DNA of 64,000 nt, from the NCBI RefSeq assembly GCF_052857255.1, contig NC_135505.1, positions 30,472,597-30,536,596 on the forward strand, given 5' to 3'. The position numbers and the translations under genes are program-made. The DNA is from Amblyomma americanum. Taxonomy: Eukaryota; Arthropoda; Arachnida; Ixodida; Ixodidae. Each line of letters opens with the position of its first letter. Position 1 is the first letter of the stretch. Below the pieces are notes generated by a model. That model worked only from the letters and a program-made list of their open reading frames with translations, was not told where the DNA came from and made no database searches. Positions 1 to 49,400 of this stretch are shown piece after piece.

Positions 1-139
1 TTTTCACAACTCAATTTTTGTGGACACTTTTATTTCTTGATGTTATTGACGTTGAGAATAGCAAATGTTTTGCAAAAAATCTTTACGCATGGACAAAGCA
101 CGTAAACCTCAACGGGTTTCCCAACGCACTTCGATGCAG

Positions 140-38241
<38,102 letters not shown>

Positions 38242-38364
38242 ATCTCTGTGTCCAGCAACGACTCCACGCCACTGTCCGCAAAGCCGCAGGAAGCTCATTC
38301 TTTGTTACCTTCTTCTCTGGCTGCTCTCACATTTCAAAAAGGTTCGTTAGCACGGCTGTGAAGT

Positions 38365-38370
38365 AATAAA
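38365..38370 (+). terminator. AATAAA poly(A) signal of the GMC gene
   Basis: A canonical AATAAA lies 124 bp after the GMC stop codon, a reasonable distance for a short 3' UTR. It is the first such hexamer downstream. A SINE begins about 60 bp further on. Confidence 0.55.
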
Positions 38371-38427
38371 AACTGCACTTGCAACGAATGCGACCGCTAA
38401 GCATCAACTGACATCAGGGAGAGAGCC

Positions 38428-38660
38428 GCCATGGTGGCTCGGTAGTTATCGTGATCGCCTGCTTATTGCAAAGAAGTAGGTTTGATCGAGGGCGCGTCGG
38501 CCGCATTTCGATGAAGGCGAAATTCTGCAGGCCCCTGTACTGTGCGATTTCAGTGGACGTTAAAGAACTCCAGAAGGCAGAAATTAACCGGAGCCCTCCA
38601 CTACGGCGTCTTTCATAGCCTGAGACGTTTTGGAACATTAAACCCAATGAACCAAAGCAA
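38428..38660 (+). repeat. Ruka-like tRNA-derived SINE, downstream of GMC gene
   Basis: A-box-like TGGTGGCTCGGTAGTTATCG, a degenerate B box (GGTTTGATCGAGG), then AAGGCGAAATTCTGCAGGCC...GTGCGATTTCAGTGGACGTT...CCGGAGCCCTCCACTACGGC...GGAACATTAAACCCAATGAA. It matches the reverse complement of 36076-36312 along its length. Confidence 0.8.
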
Positions 38661-39770
38661 ACGTCAGGGAGAACTTCACTTACCGCTCAAGGTGTTCAAG
38701 TAAATTCATAAAAAACGTCTTTTGGTGGTGTCAGAGCCATGTTTGGCAATACAGTGCCGAATGTTTGCTCAAGAATAACTTCATCACCTGCAAACGAGAG
38801 CGACAATTCTTTATATCTGCGAGTATTGGAAGACGCCGAAACAGCGCAAGGAAAACACAAACAATGGATGCAAATAAGGTGTACTAGTAGCCAGGGTTGT
38901 TCTTTTCGAAATTAAGTAGCAGCTGGACGACTGCCGCATGAAAGTGGCAGTATTTTGTCTCTGGCGGAGTTCAAAACAACTGAACCTAAATGGTGGACAA
39001 GTGTAGGACTGAATAGTCACACTGCCCTTTGGTACCCCATTTTGTAAGCATTTGTTGCCGAATGCATTAAAAACAGTTTGCAGCCCTCAGAGCTAGCAGC
39101 GAACTTTTCAGGACCTTGCTCCTTCGGCGCCACAGCCGTTGTAATGTGAAAAGAATGTACAGCGTAGAATTATCTCAGCAATAAAATAGAATTCGGCACC
39201 AAATGACTTCTGTAAGTCAGGAAGCCATCGTCGCTTTGAGAAACATTCTATGCGAATTTGGTCCGCGCGGATTCCAAGTCATCGAAGCGGTGTTACATAT
39301 TGGTCTCTGATAATGCCGAAAATTCTGCACAAGATTCGCAAGAGAGTCATCGCGATGGGCGCCTAGCGCTCTAACAAATGAGAAGAAGCTGATGCGCGTT
39401 AAGTGGTAAGAATATAATGCTGCCCGAATTATGTGAACAGAACCCAAGATAGACACTCTTTATCTTAAAGTAACTGGCTGCGAGACCATAGTTAATTTTT
39501 TCTCTGATGCTTCGACAGTAGTTTTATATTTTGCTAGAAATGATGAGGCAAAAATGTATAGCGACTGTTATCTGCGACTACTTGGCGTCATGACGAAAAT
39601 CTGGCAAACGAACGTTTGGTTTTGAACCAAAAGTTTGGATTTCAACAGCTTTGGGCCAGCTACAAGGAGAGCAGCCAAGCGCAGGACTGCGGAATATTGT
39701 TTCGTTTCATGACTACGTGTACAACCAAAGTCACCATTCACTTCCTGGACTCGACAATGGCTGCAGTTAG
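38661..39770. other. Intergenic DNA, nothing recognised
   Basis: No gene, strong repeat or RNA was seen on either strand between the two SINEs. Confidence 0.5.
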
Positions 39771-39775
39771 TATAC

Positions 39776-39950
39776 TTTCCACAATGGCTCAGTGGTTATG
39801 TCGCTTGCCTGCTGAAAACAAGGTCATCAGATTGAATCCCGGTTGCGAAATGGGAAAACACACTTTTGCTGTGGATTTCCGAGCCCTTTCAAAGACCCAG
39901 ATTGCTCTAACTTAATCCTGAGCCGCCCAAAACGGCGTTCCTGATAGCTG
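39776..39950 (+). repeat. tRNA-derived SINE fragment
   Basis: AATGGCTCAGTGGTTATGTC is an A box and CAGATTGAATCCCGG a B box. The following body (GGATTTCCGAGCCCTTTCAA...) differs from the Ruka-like copies, so it may be another family or a diverged member. Confidence 0.6.
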
Positions 39951-40990
39951 ATGTTGAACTTGCAGAAGTTAAACTCCATATACTATCCGTGCCAAGGTTC
40001 TGACTCACCCACCCTACAGTAGTGACCTGACTCAGAATGGTGGCTTTTTGTTTTCTTCCCTACAATGAACAATCGTATGCGCTGTAATAACCCATCGAGC
40101 ACTGAATAAATTTTTCACTCCCTGAAGTGGGAACTCACGGCACGCAAATATTATCAGTCAGAAGCAGCGCTTTCAAAAACTGTTTACAACAGTGTTTACA
40201 ATAGTGCCCAAAACATAGAATGGAATGATAACAAATTCTAGAAATCAAGGTTAAAACAATTTTGAGCACTCCGTCTAGAGTGCCACAAAACTATCATACT
40301 GTCCGTCCTACAGAAAACAGCTGCTCTAAGCCACTCTCGTTTAATAATATTTAGACCATATTACCCTCGCTCATGAGCACTAAACTAAAAAAAAATTGAA
40401 ACCACGACTTTAAGCTGTCATAGAAATGCAGTAATCGAAAAACAGGGCTGTTTTGTGAAGTTTAAGCATAATGAACGGCGCAAATGGACCAGAACGAGGA
40501 GATAATAAGTACGTGTTAAATCAGCCTCGGTGACCTAGAGTAACCCAAATTACTCGCCGATTGTCCATACACGCTATCAAATGTTTGCGAGTTTTGTTCT
40601 AACGTTCGTAGTCAGCTTGCCCACCAGGTTAAGCTAGCTCGTTTTCTTTCCTGTTCCTTGTCGCCACGCATCCACCTTTCTACAACCTAACGCTCTCGTG
40701 CTGAAGGCATCCCACTGATGTCCTAGATGGCTCCTAGCTTGGGGGACTATTGCAGCACACAATGGTGTCATCGCATATGTTCAACATGCGCACAAAAATA
40801 TTCAATGGCTTTTCACGTCACAAAGATACCGCAAATTTATTCTTTGTAAACATCTATTGCCTTTCTCCTCAGCAATAGAATTGCAGAGAGCACATTTTTG
40901 TAAACAGGTAATGGCTGTTCTATTGTGATCGCCGCGAGAAATGTTGCCAAATGAGGCCAACTAGTCGCCGCATTGCACCGGAAGCGACTG
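39951..40990. other. Intergenic DNA, nothing recognised
   Basis: AT-rich sequence with no frame over 60 codons of interest and no visible repeat structure. Confidence 0.5.
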
Positions 40991-40995
40991 GCGTC

Positions 40996-41928
40996 TCACG
41001 CTTGCCGCACTACATCCACGACAACGGGCACCTTGAGGACTTTGCGCAGGAAGTCGGTCCCGACCGTGTGGTTCGGAGCCCAGGCGATCACGTGAAGCCC
41101 TTGGGCGCGCCATGTGCGCACGCTGTCGGCGCTAAGCGTGTCTCTGCGCATCATAAGGGCCGAGACGCCAGTCACGTGAAGGACCAAGCCACCGGGAATA
41201 GTCATCTCCAGGATCCAGTCGACGGTCTTCGCCAACCAGTGCACAGGCAGTGACTGGAAGCGCGCGTGGGTGCATTCCGTGTCCTTGTACGCAATGGAAT
41301 ACGGCCGCCAGCTCAGCGCCGTGACGATTCGCGGGTTGCGCTTGCGTAGAAAGTACAAGAACCACTGGGAGGCAGATGAGACGACTGCTCGTCGGTACAG
41401 CTCGGGCCGCTCGGTGAATACTTCGTGGACTGCTACCAAGACGCGTGGGTCAAAATCATCTGCGTGAACGATGAGCCGTAGGCCAAGGCGAAGGCACTCC
41501 TTGACACTTTCTTGGAGCGTCGGCGCTAGCTCCCCTCGTCCGTCTACCCTCGGGAGTGTTGGCTGCGGGCTGGCTGCATCCACATCGCCAAGGTGCGCCG
41601 TATGCAGGTGTACCGTGTTTTCGTGGTTACCATACCACGTACGCTCGAAGGTGCTGTCGCAGAAGAGTACCGCGACGCCCTCTCGAGTGGTGGTCACGTT
41701 CAGCACGACTCCAGAGGCGCCGTTGCGCTTCGCCTCGCCGATGGCGGCTACGAGGTTCTTAGCTGAGCGGAGCAACCCACCGTGATGCGCGAAGACAGGT
41801 GGCAGAGCCGGGTCATCACCGAGGATCACCTCAGCGGCCAGCTGGTCTGCAACGCGCGGGATGGATGCTCGCTCGATGTACAGGCAGAAGAAAGCCGTGG
41901 CGATAACGGTCACATAGAGACAGCCCAT
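40996..41928 (-). CDS. Intronless GDE1-like glycerophosphodiester phosphodiesterase fold protein, probable pseudoenzyme
   Basis: A 310-residue frame of high GC content with ATG at 41926-41928. It begins with a hydrophobic segment (residues 3-17, VTVIATAFFCLY..) like the membrane anchor of GDE1/MIR16, then VFAHHGG (45-51), NGASGVVLNVTTTREGVAVL (69-88), FCDSTFERTW and a C-terminal AQGLHVIAWAPN. These align with the family's AHRG, GATGVELD..., LMHD.T..RT and W..N blocks, and length fits GDE1 (about 330). However the metal-binding E and D of GVELD are V and N here, the Arg of HRG is His, and the His of LMHD is Cys. Catalysis as known is therefore unlikely. The fold is shared with arachnid phospholipase D toxins, but nothing here points to a toxin. 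Single exon suggests a retrocopy. Confidence 0.75.
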   Translation of the reverse strand: MGCLYVTVIATAFFCLYIERASIPRVADQLAAEVILGDDPALPPVFAHHGGLLRSAKNLVAAIGEAKRNGASGVVLNVTTTREGVAVLFCDSTFERTWYGNHENTVHLHTAHLGDVDAASPQPTLPRVDGRGELAPTLQESVKECLRLGLRLIVHADDFDPRVLVAVHEVFTERPELYRRAVVSSASQWFLYFLRKRNPRIVTALSWRPYSIAYKDTECTHARFQSLPVHWLAKTVDWILEMTIPGGLVLHVTGVSALMMRRDTLSADSVRTWRAQGLHVIAWAPNHTVGTDFLRKVLKVPVVVDVVRQA

Positions 41929-42995
41929 TTCCTGCTACGGTGAAACAACCGAAGAAATGGGCTTTGCTGTCCACGGTCCGAAAGCCTCCCACTGGAGCAA
42001 ATCAGCGTGGACCTCGCGAGGTGCATCGCGCCTGAGCGGTCTTATAAGCACGTCATTTTTACCTTGCAGTAAGCCGAGTTGGCGATGGCGACGCAACCGA
42101 CCCACCGCGTGCTTCTTCTTCTTCTTCTTCTCCGCACCATATCTGCTGTTTGCTCCATATTTTTGTGAATTTATTATCTCGGCACAGCAGCCGGATTTAC
42201 TTAACATCCCTGCAAGTAAATATAACCTGGACCACGTTTCAAGAAAAAAAATTGGTCCCTGAAAAGTTTTCTTCGTGAGTAAAATAAGGACCGGATTTGT
42301 CTCAACTCCAACAGAAACGGACGATCGCAGCGCTTTCCGTTCATCCTCGATTCTCTTTTATTCTTCACGTGTACCGTCTTTTTCTAGCAGCATGTGCAAA
42401 TCGGTGCCGTTGCAAGCGTCAGCGACTGTAGATTAGAGATCTAAGCACCAGATATGCGTTAGGCGTCTGCAAGCTGGCCTTTCGACGCCAGTGAGCGTGG
42501 TGGCGCTAGCTTCTCGCTTCAGTATCCGTTCGATTTTAGTGCCCTGACACTAGATGTGTCACTATAGAAAATGCTGTTATGTACAGGTAGAGCTCGGAGT
42601 AACTCGGGTAAACTCCAGTAAGTTCGGAGGAGCGCCGCTCTAGCTGCAGCCGAATGAAGAAAGGGTGAGAAGATTAAGAGCAAGAAACCTGGTTGCCCAC
42701 ACATGCAGATGGAAATGCCAGAAAGAAGAGCCGAAGGATGTGGCCACTGCAGGAGCATGTAGTGCAGCAACCGGTAAATCATAGATGAAGCCGGTCTTCG
42801 GCTGATTCCAAACCTGAAGTGCAAGGTGAGCTGAACAACAGCTCAAAAGAAGGGAATGCCAAAGTGCCAAAGTCAGTCACTTTATCCAGTGGATACAGCG
42901 AGACGGAGAGCCAAAGCAGAGCGGCGGAGACAGTATAGCTTTCCTAAACGGAATGCGGAAACAGATGAAGACAGTGAAACGCAATAAATACCTGA
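41929..42995. other. Upstream region of GDE1-like gene
   Basis: Contains a short (CTT)n run at 42114-42137 and otherwise ordinary sequence up to the Gypsy LTR. Overlapping short frames on the minus strand (42519-42870) have no known motif. A promoter was not identified. Confidence 0.4.
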
Positions 42996-43263
42996 TGTAA
43001 TAAGAACACAGCACACTACTAATACAGCACACACAGCACACCACAGCACACCACAGTAATAAGAGCACAGCACAGTAACAAGCACAGCGTCACGAACAAC
43101 CAGTGGAACCGTCCAGGCGCAGATCAGAGACCGTGTTCAGTCCAGAGCACGCACGAGCGACCGAGCATTCGGCGCTCGAGCTTCGGTGTGTTCGGCGCTT
43201 CTCTTCGTCTTCATCGTTGAGCGCCAGCCTCTGAAGATTCTAAAGCCCGTGTCCAGTCTTACA
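42996..43263 (-). repeat. Gypsy 3' LTR
   Basis: A 268-bp LTR that on the minus strand starts TGTAAGACTGGACACGGGC and ends ...GTTCTTATTACA, with TG...CA termini. It is nearly the same as 63493-63741; the main difference is extra CACACCACAG repeats here. Just outside on the left is CTGA, the same 4 bases that follow the other LTR at 63742. Directly inside (43264-43272) is a purine run GGGGGGAAT on the minus strand, a plausible polypurine tract. Confidence 0.85.
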
Positions 43264-43606
43264 ATTCCCCCCGGGCGAAAGGGCGCCATCCTGGCGCCCT
43301 AGGGCGATGTGACGACGGCGGGGTCGTAGTAAGGTTTGAGGCGGGTCGTGTGGACAATTTCGCGGCCTCGGCGGCGATGATCAGAGGATGGCGTAAGGGG
43401 TTCGATAAGGTAATTGACGAGGGATGTCTGCTGAAGAATACGGTAGGGTCCCTGGTACTTGCTAACAAGTTTGGAGGAAAGGCCGGGGCCTGAGGAGGGC
43501 ACCCAGAGCCAGACCAAAGAGTCAGGAAGGTAGCGGGAGGAAGTGCAGGGGGATCACGGGTGTTTTTCTGCTGCTGCTGGGCGTGAGAAGTGAAGGACCG
43601 AACTGT
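43264..43606 (-). pseudogene. Gypsy integrase C-terminal remnant and polypurine tract
   Basis: The frame 43517-43299, extended upstream, reads LVWLWVPSSGPGLSSKLVSK, KYQGPYRILQQTSLVNYLIE and HTTRLKPYYDPAV, the C-terminal region of Ty3/Gypsy integrases. Upstream (to 43606) another frame gives TVRSFTSHAQQQQKNTR, so there is one frameshift in a C-rich stretch. The coding is missing from the pol block at 58983-61369 and begins precisely where that block breaks off. Confidence 0.75.
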
Positions 43607-46314
43607 TAGAAAATTCTGTAAAACTACGGGAAAAGCTGAACGGCTCCCGTCTCGCATGTCGGCGCTATCGCCAAAGTGTAGTTTCGGTTTCGAAACGGGA
43701 ACTTCTACGCAATTCAGAAATGTGCAACTAAAGTGCGAAAAAGTTGGTACATTCGTGCTATTATGCTCAGCGCTACACAGAGCGATTGCACGCTTATTAT
43801 AAGCGTCACGCACTCTCAGGCTGTTCGTAAGCGCAAATAGCGTCTTTTATTCTTCAGAACATGATTGTCTTGCGGAGTGATACCACCCCTGGAGCCGCAG
43901 CACACAGCGCGGAGTGCCACAAAACGCGGCTGCTGATGCAACTAATGGCGCGCGAACAGCACGTCGTTTGACGGCGACTGCAACTGTGTGCCAAACAAGA
44001 CAGCATTTCTTGGCCGGACAAAGCAAGTGCTGCTCGTTTTCAAGGTATGTATACATTCAGCTTTTATCAGCGCTGCGATTGTCAAGACAGCACTGTCAGT
44101 TTTCGCGGCGAACAACTCACTGTAGGGATTGGCAGCTGCAACGAGAGGAGAAAAAGAAACCATACGAACTAGTTAGCGCGTACTGTCGCGTGAAATGCAA
44201 AGAAAACATATATGCATGCCCCAAAATGGCCCTCGCATCGGCGTATCAGTAACCTGGCCAGCTCGAAATACAGCATTATCGAGTATCGTGGCTCGTTACC
44301 GTATACATGCGAAGCGCGGGCGCACATGGTTTCGATTCGCCGTATTGAAGTGACAAGGTGATGGGCACATGCTATACATACCGTTATTACATTTTTTTTT
44401 TGCGCCTGGGAGGTAATCCGCTCCTTATCCTTACTTCGACAGATGAGGCAGCTATAGGACAGTATGTACGCATTTTTATTTGTTTGCATAATTTCGTGAA
44501 TCTATATACAAGTGAAACCATTTGACAAGTGAATCTCTTAGAATTGAACATGTCATTAAGTGCGTGCAATAGCTGAATCGAATTCATTATTTCAGTAATT
44601 AATTAATGTAATAATTAAGTGAAGTGCAATACTCGTCTCCAAGCAAATTGAAACAATTAAATTAAAATATTTTGCCAAATGCACTGAATTTAATCACTGA
44701 GCCGATTTTTCATGTTTGAGCATTATTTTTTTGTTCTTGATACAAATTATACATTGTTTTGCCATTGTGGTGTCGTTGGTTGCTGCTGTTGCGACTGTTT
44801 CTGAACATTTTGAGCCAATTATGATACTGCGGCTTGCACTGTTTTGTTTCTCACCCTAGTATCTTTTGTACAAGACATATTTTTTATAGCAATGTGTAAT
44901 CTGTATTTCCTTTGCCCGTAATCCTGTATAATGATGTTGCAATATTTTAATATATACGTGCATTTATTTTTCCTGGAAAAACCTGCAGTTCAGCATTGTT
45001 CTTATGTATTACTTTGCAACCGCTCACTCCCCTCTCTTACTGCCTCTGCATGGGCCATGAGAGAACTTGAGTAAATTATAATAGCTAATGCAGATTTGAA
45101 CTGAATAGTTTAATTTGGTTGTATTTCATTAATTAAAATTAATGAATAAGGGTTGCCATTTTTGTATTACTGGTATATTTCCACTTCTTAATTTCCAAGT
45201 GTTCAATTGTTTTGTGTTTGGCACAATAAATGTTCAAGTTCTGACGCGGCTTCTACCACCGTTCTCGCCAGCACCAGAAAAATTTAATGAGCATAACATT
45301 TGAATTTTGTGTATTGGACCAAAGTTGTCATTTTGGTAGGTCTGCTATACATGTTCAAAGCAAGTGGTCATCAGTTTATTTTAGCATATATTTGTATGTA
45401 TGTATATATTTGATGTGGTTTGCAGTAAACTTTCTTGAAAGACGGCGTTTTTGCCATCATATTGTTTCGTCGTCCTTGTCTGCGCTATATTGTCATGATT
45501 ATTTGACCTCCAGCTACCAAATTAAAAATGACATATTTGATGCCACTAATGCACTGAAATGGTGATTTCTGGGCAAAATGCGGCAGAACCACATATCCAA
45601 TGGCCACCATTTTGCTCTTGTTTGAAAACTGCCGCTCTTCCCTACATTTAAGTAATACTTAGTATGGGGAAGTTCTCTAGGAATATCTGCATTCTGCCAT
45701 TTTCTGGGGCCTCTACAAGGGCCTCTAGAGTGCCTGGCATGCGCATCTCAAATGCAGTTTTTTCCACTTCGTGTTTTTGCCAACTTGATTACCCTTACAG
45801 ATGTTTTCATCATGCTTTTGTGGTGCAATTTCAATTAAACTTATACTGTCGAGATCAGAAAGAACTGAACCATGGAGCTATGCTATATTTTTGTAGCTCA
45901 GTCGAACATATCAAATTTTAATGTCACCTAATTATATTTCGTAATTATGATGCTTTAACAAAATTGAACATTTCTGTATGATGTTGTACCTCAATAACAA
46001 TACAAATAGCATAGCTTTGCATGGTTGAGGGAAAGTGTCTGAACAACCTGTAAGAAATTACCTAATTAGGCTTCAGTTATTTTTCCATAATATGAAAACC
46101 GATTGAGATGTACTGAAACTAATTATATGTTCGAAAATAGAAGGAACTATTACATATGCACAGCTAATTTCATTACGTTATATCTTGTAATAAACATTTT
46201 CATTTTTAAGATCCACATCTTCCCTTTAGCCTCGAGATCGTTAACCAGCCTGCTAGACTGTATGGATCCTTGCTTTAAAAATTCACATTCTAAAATGTCC
46301 TTTTTTTGTCCTAG
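43607..46314. other. Left part of the 15-kb insert; no firm exon
   Basis: AT-rich DNA. A strong donor-like TTCAAG|gtatgt at 44044/44045 follows a GC-richer stretch (43880-44044) that might be a 5' exon of the + strand gene, but its phases do not fit the exon at 46315, so it could only be non-coding or is chance. No other frame is convincing. Confidence 0.35.
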
Positions 46315-46444
46315 GTATTTCTTGAAGACGGCACAGAACTTGATGAGGAAAGCTTTAAGTACATGCAAGAAAACTTTGGTGGCAATTTGGGCTGCAAATT
46401 CATACTTGGCTCCTGTGCTTTCACTCCAGATCCTTTCAATGCAG
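46315..46444 (+). CDS. Exon, CIDE-N-like segment
   Basis: The acceptor has a good pyrimidine tract (ccttttttttgtcctag|GTA) at 46314/46315 and the donor GCAG|gtatga at 46444/46445 (phase 1). The product is VFLEDGTELDEESFKYMQEN to FTPDPFNA. The E-DGT.LD.E..F pattern is that of the second half of CIDE-N domains. The frame is open at its 5' end, so an earlier coding exon is expected, unless the internal Met is the start. Confidence 0.65.
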
Positions 46445-49400
46445 GTATGATGCTTTCAGTGCATGCAACACTCTGTCGCTATCCATAAGCACATGCGCCA
46501 CCTATCTTCTGGCCAAGGTAAATTTCAAGCCCTGGTACTCAGAGGATTCACAGATGAGGCTGACAACATAACATTTCTCGAGTGTGCATTGAAGTGTGTT
46601 GTTACACATTGCTTTGCATTCATTAGGCTGGTATGGCTTGTGATCCCGAAGCTGCACATGGGCTAAGAGAGATGCCTGAGTGCAGGGCTCCCAATTAATT
46701 TCAACTATCTGGGATTCTTTAATATGCAGGCACTGGCATCGCACAGAATGCAAACCTTTTGCATCAGTAGAGTGATGCAGAGCTATGGGTCTGACCTGAC
46801 TAATATGCATTCTTATTATACCCTGATGTAGACAAAGGGCAGGCATGTTAATTCTGAAGTAATTTAGATTTGCTATCAGTATAATTGATAACTTGAAGCA
46901 AGCATTAGCCTGAGCATCAAGTTTATTCTAGGCTAACGATGGGGTCAAGTGATCAACAGCATCTGTTTAGTGTGGTGGATTGTAGTGGTTTAACTGTATT
47001 TACAAAACTATGTGCACAAACAGTTCTGGTTTAATAAATTTTTTCTCATGACTGGTAAGTCTTGAAGCAAGCAAACTGCATGCTAAGGATGCATTGTATT
47101 GTTGTCTGCACTGTTGTAGCCACTACACCTAGTTATATTGAGAAGATCCATGAGTTTTGATTAAGAGCCCTGCTACTGCACTATGACACCAGAGCTCCGA
47201 TGTGATGGTTGTACAGTCATTGACAAAAGTTTGCAGGATGCAGATTGGCCGAAAAAAAAAAATTCTGCATTACCTCGCTAGAAAGTCAGCTATTCATTCC
47301 AGCAAATGGAGCACGCATATGTCATCATGTGTGTGTACTTTTCATTGCCGTGCTTTGCCTGGCTACACAGGAATACATTTATTGCCACGAATCTGCAACC
47401 CACAGGCTTTTGTGTATGACTGTACATGTGGACAAGCTGTGTAAGCAAAACCAGTAAAATTATAACATAGCGTGATAGTTGCTATACTGTTCTCTGCACC
47501 AAGACGTCTCTCAGAGAAAAAATTAAAGGTGAAAAAAAGGAACGGCGCTAGAGTTTGGCATACTGTCATCTGAAACTTGATTGTATCCTTTTCTATTTCG
47601 AAGAAAGGGAAGTGCTACAGAAATGAGTGGAAAGCAGGTTGAGTGTAACGAGAAATGCCAGTGTAGTCATAATCTGAAAAGAGATCTGGAGCAATTTCTG
47701 CCAAGAAAAACATCTACTATCACAATATTATTTTAATTTGGCTGCTGTTATTAGCGTTTTTCAAATGACTGCACCTGCTTGACATAAGGCAAAGTAAATT
47801 AAGCAAAGGCAGCTACAAAAAGCAAAGCTGCATCCTGCTCATATAATTGACTTCTGCTGCCACTATGTTGGACGCAGCAAACCACATGTCCTTGCTAAAG
47901 CAGCTCATTGTAATTATTTAAAGGCGCCAAAAACACACACAAGAGAAGATAATGGGATGGAGTGCCACTCACAACTCTGTGAGTGGTCAAAGGTCAACAA
48001 GTTCAAAGGTTTGATTCCTGGCCATTGCAGCCAAATTTAAAAAGGGTAAAATAGAGAACCGCCAGTACACTGTGTGATGCCAGTATGATGCCAGTGTGAT
48101 GCCAATCAAGAAATTGCAGACCTCGAGGTCTTGTATGCATTCCTGCGACAGAGCCTGAAGGGAGACGAGGCACTTCAATGGCTCCTTATGACAGACAGGG
48201 CAGCACAGGACATGGGCCGTCCAAAAGCTCTGCTCAGTGGGGTGTTCCCATTGCTGGGCATTTTCTTCAAGGAAAAGACAGAGTTCCTATTTAGTGTTTT
48301 TGAGGTGAGATTATTGCGGGGATGGATACTCGGTAGCCTCTCAGCATTAACATAATTTCTGCTTTATGACCATAGATGAAACTCGCATATCTCTGTAAAA
48401 TTCTAGAGCACTTGCTCCATCATTTGAGTTCACAGAAATTGTAGCCAGTGGCAACGAAAAATTAACAATTAACATGCGTCATTGTTCCAGTAGAATTTTA
48501 TGGGCACCACCTCAAAGTTTACCAAAGTGCAAAAAGCTGTGAACTTTCCTTTTTGTAGTCCTGCTGCTGCAATTAGCCAGGTGTTCATTATTCCTGTGAT
48601 TCTTCAGCACAGTTGTTACCTGTGTGCTCTTGTGTTGAACATGCAGTTTCCTTATATTCATCTGCTTATGATGGCTTCTTACCTCCACAGACGTCAACCT
48701 GTGTTTCTGAACTGATTAGTGACCTGCCTCCTACACCAATGGTGGTTGTACTTCATAAGATTTTCATAATTTTCTGGATGATTTGAGCAGAGTATAACCT
48801 TCTAAAAAAGCATGGAAGTATGAAACCTCATTTATCACAAAGAATTAGAGTGTGGTAACAAAGGAGGTTGTTGTGAATTACCCTGTATGTCAGACTCAAT
48901 GCAGCTTCAAGAATTTTATGAGGCATGCCCAGCAAGCTAAATTAACCATCCGCATTCCACAGTCTTCTCTTTGAGATTGTACCTGGCAGCATAACCCGCT
49001 GCTAGAACCTTGTTAGTGTAGCTATAAAATTCAGGTTTGTGGCCTATAATATTAACTTGAGAATCATCTCTAGAAAATATCGCATGCATTGCCATTCATC
49101 CATCTGCTCTTGTCTGTTGCTTTATAAATACCTTCAGTGTCTAGCATTTGCATCTACATAGAGGTGCCGTCATATTTTTTTTGTGAGCTGTGCTGACGAC
49201 CAGCTATGTGAGAAAGATTTGTATGCCTCATGTTCATATTATCATGCTAAAAATTATTCTTCTGAGCTGTAGCATTAAAAAAAACGAATTGCTCCACAAT
49301 TGCTAATATTTAATCCGAACTCAGTTTTTGATGTAGTCGTTGATAATTTTCTTTTCAGGCACAAGCATCTTTGACTGTGATTGTACGTGCACTGTGACAC

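Noticed and set aside
40996..41928. Arachnid sphingomyelinase D/phospholipase D toxin
   Set aside because: It shares the GDPD barrel, but length, N-terminal membrane segment and block order fit GDE1, there is no secreted-toxin cysteine pattern, and key catalytic residues are missing.
43914..44252. Coding first exon of the SAMD3-like gene
   Set aside because: There is a strong donor at 44044/44045, but the reading phase does not match the exon at 46315 and no family similarity is seen.
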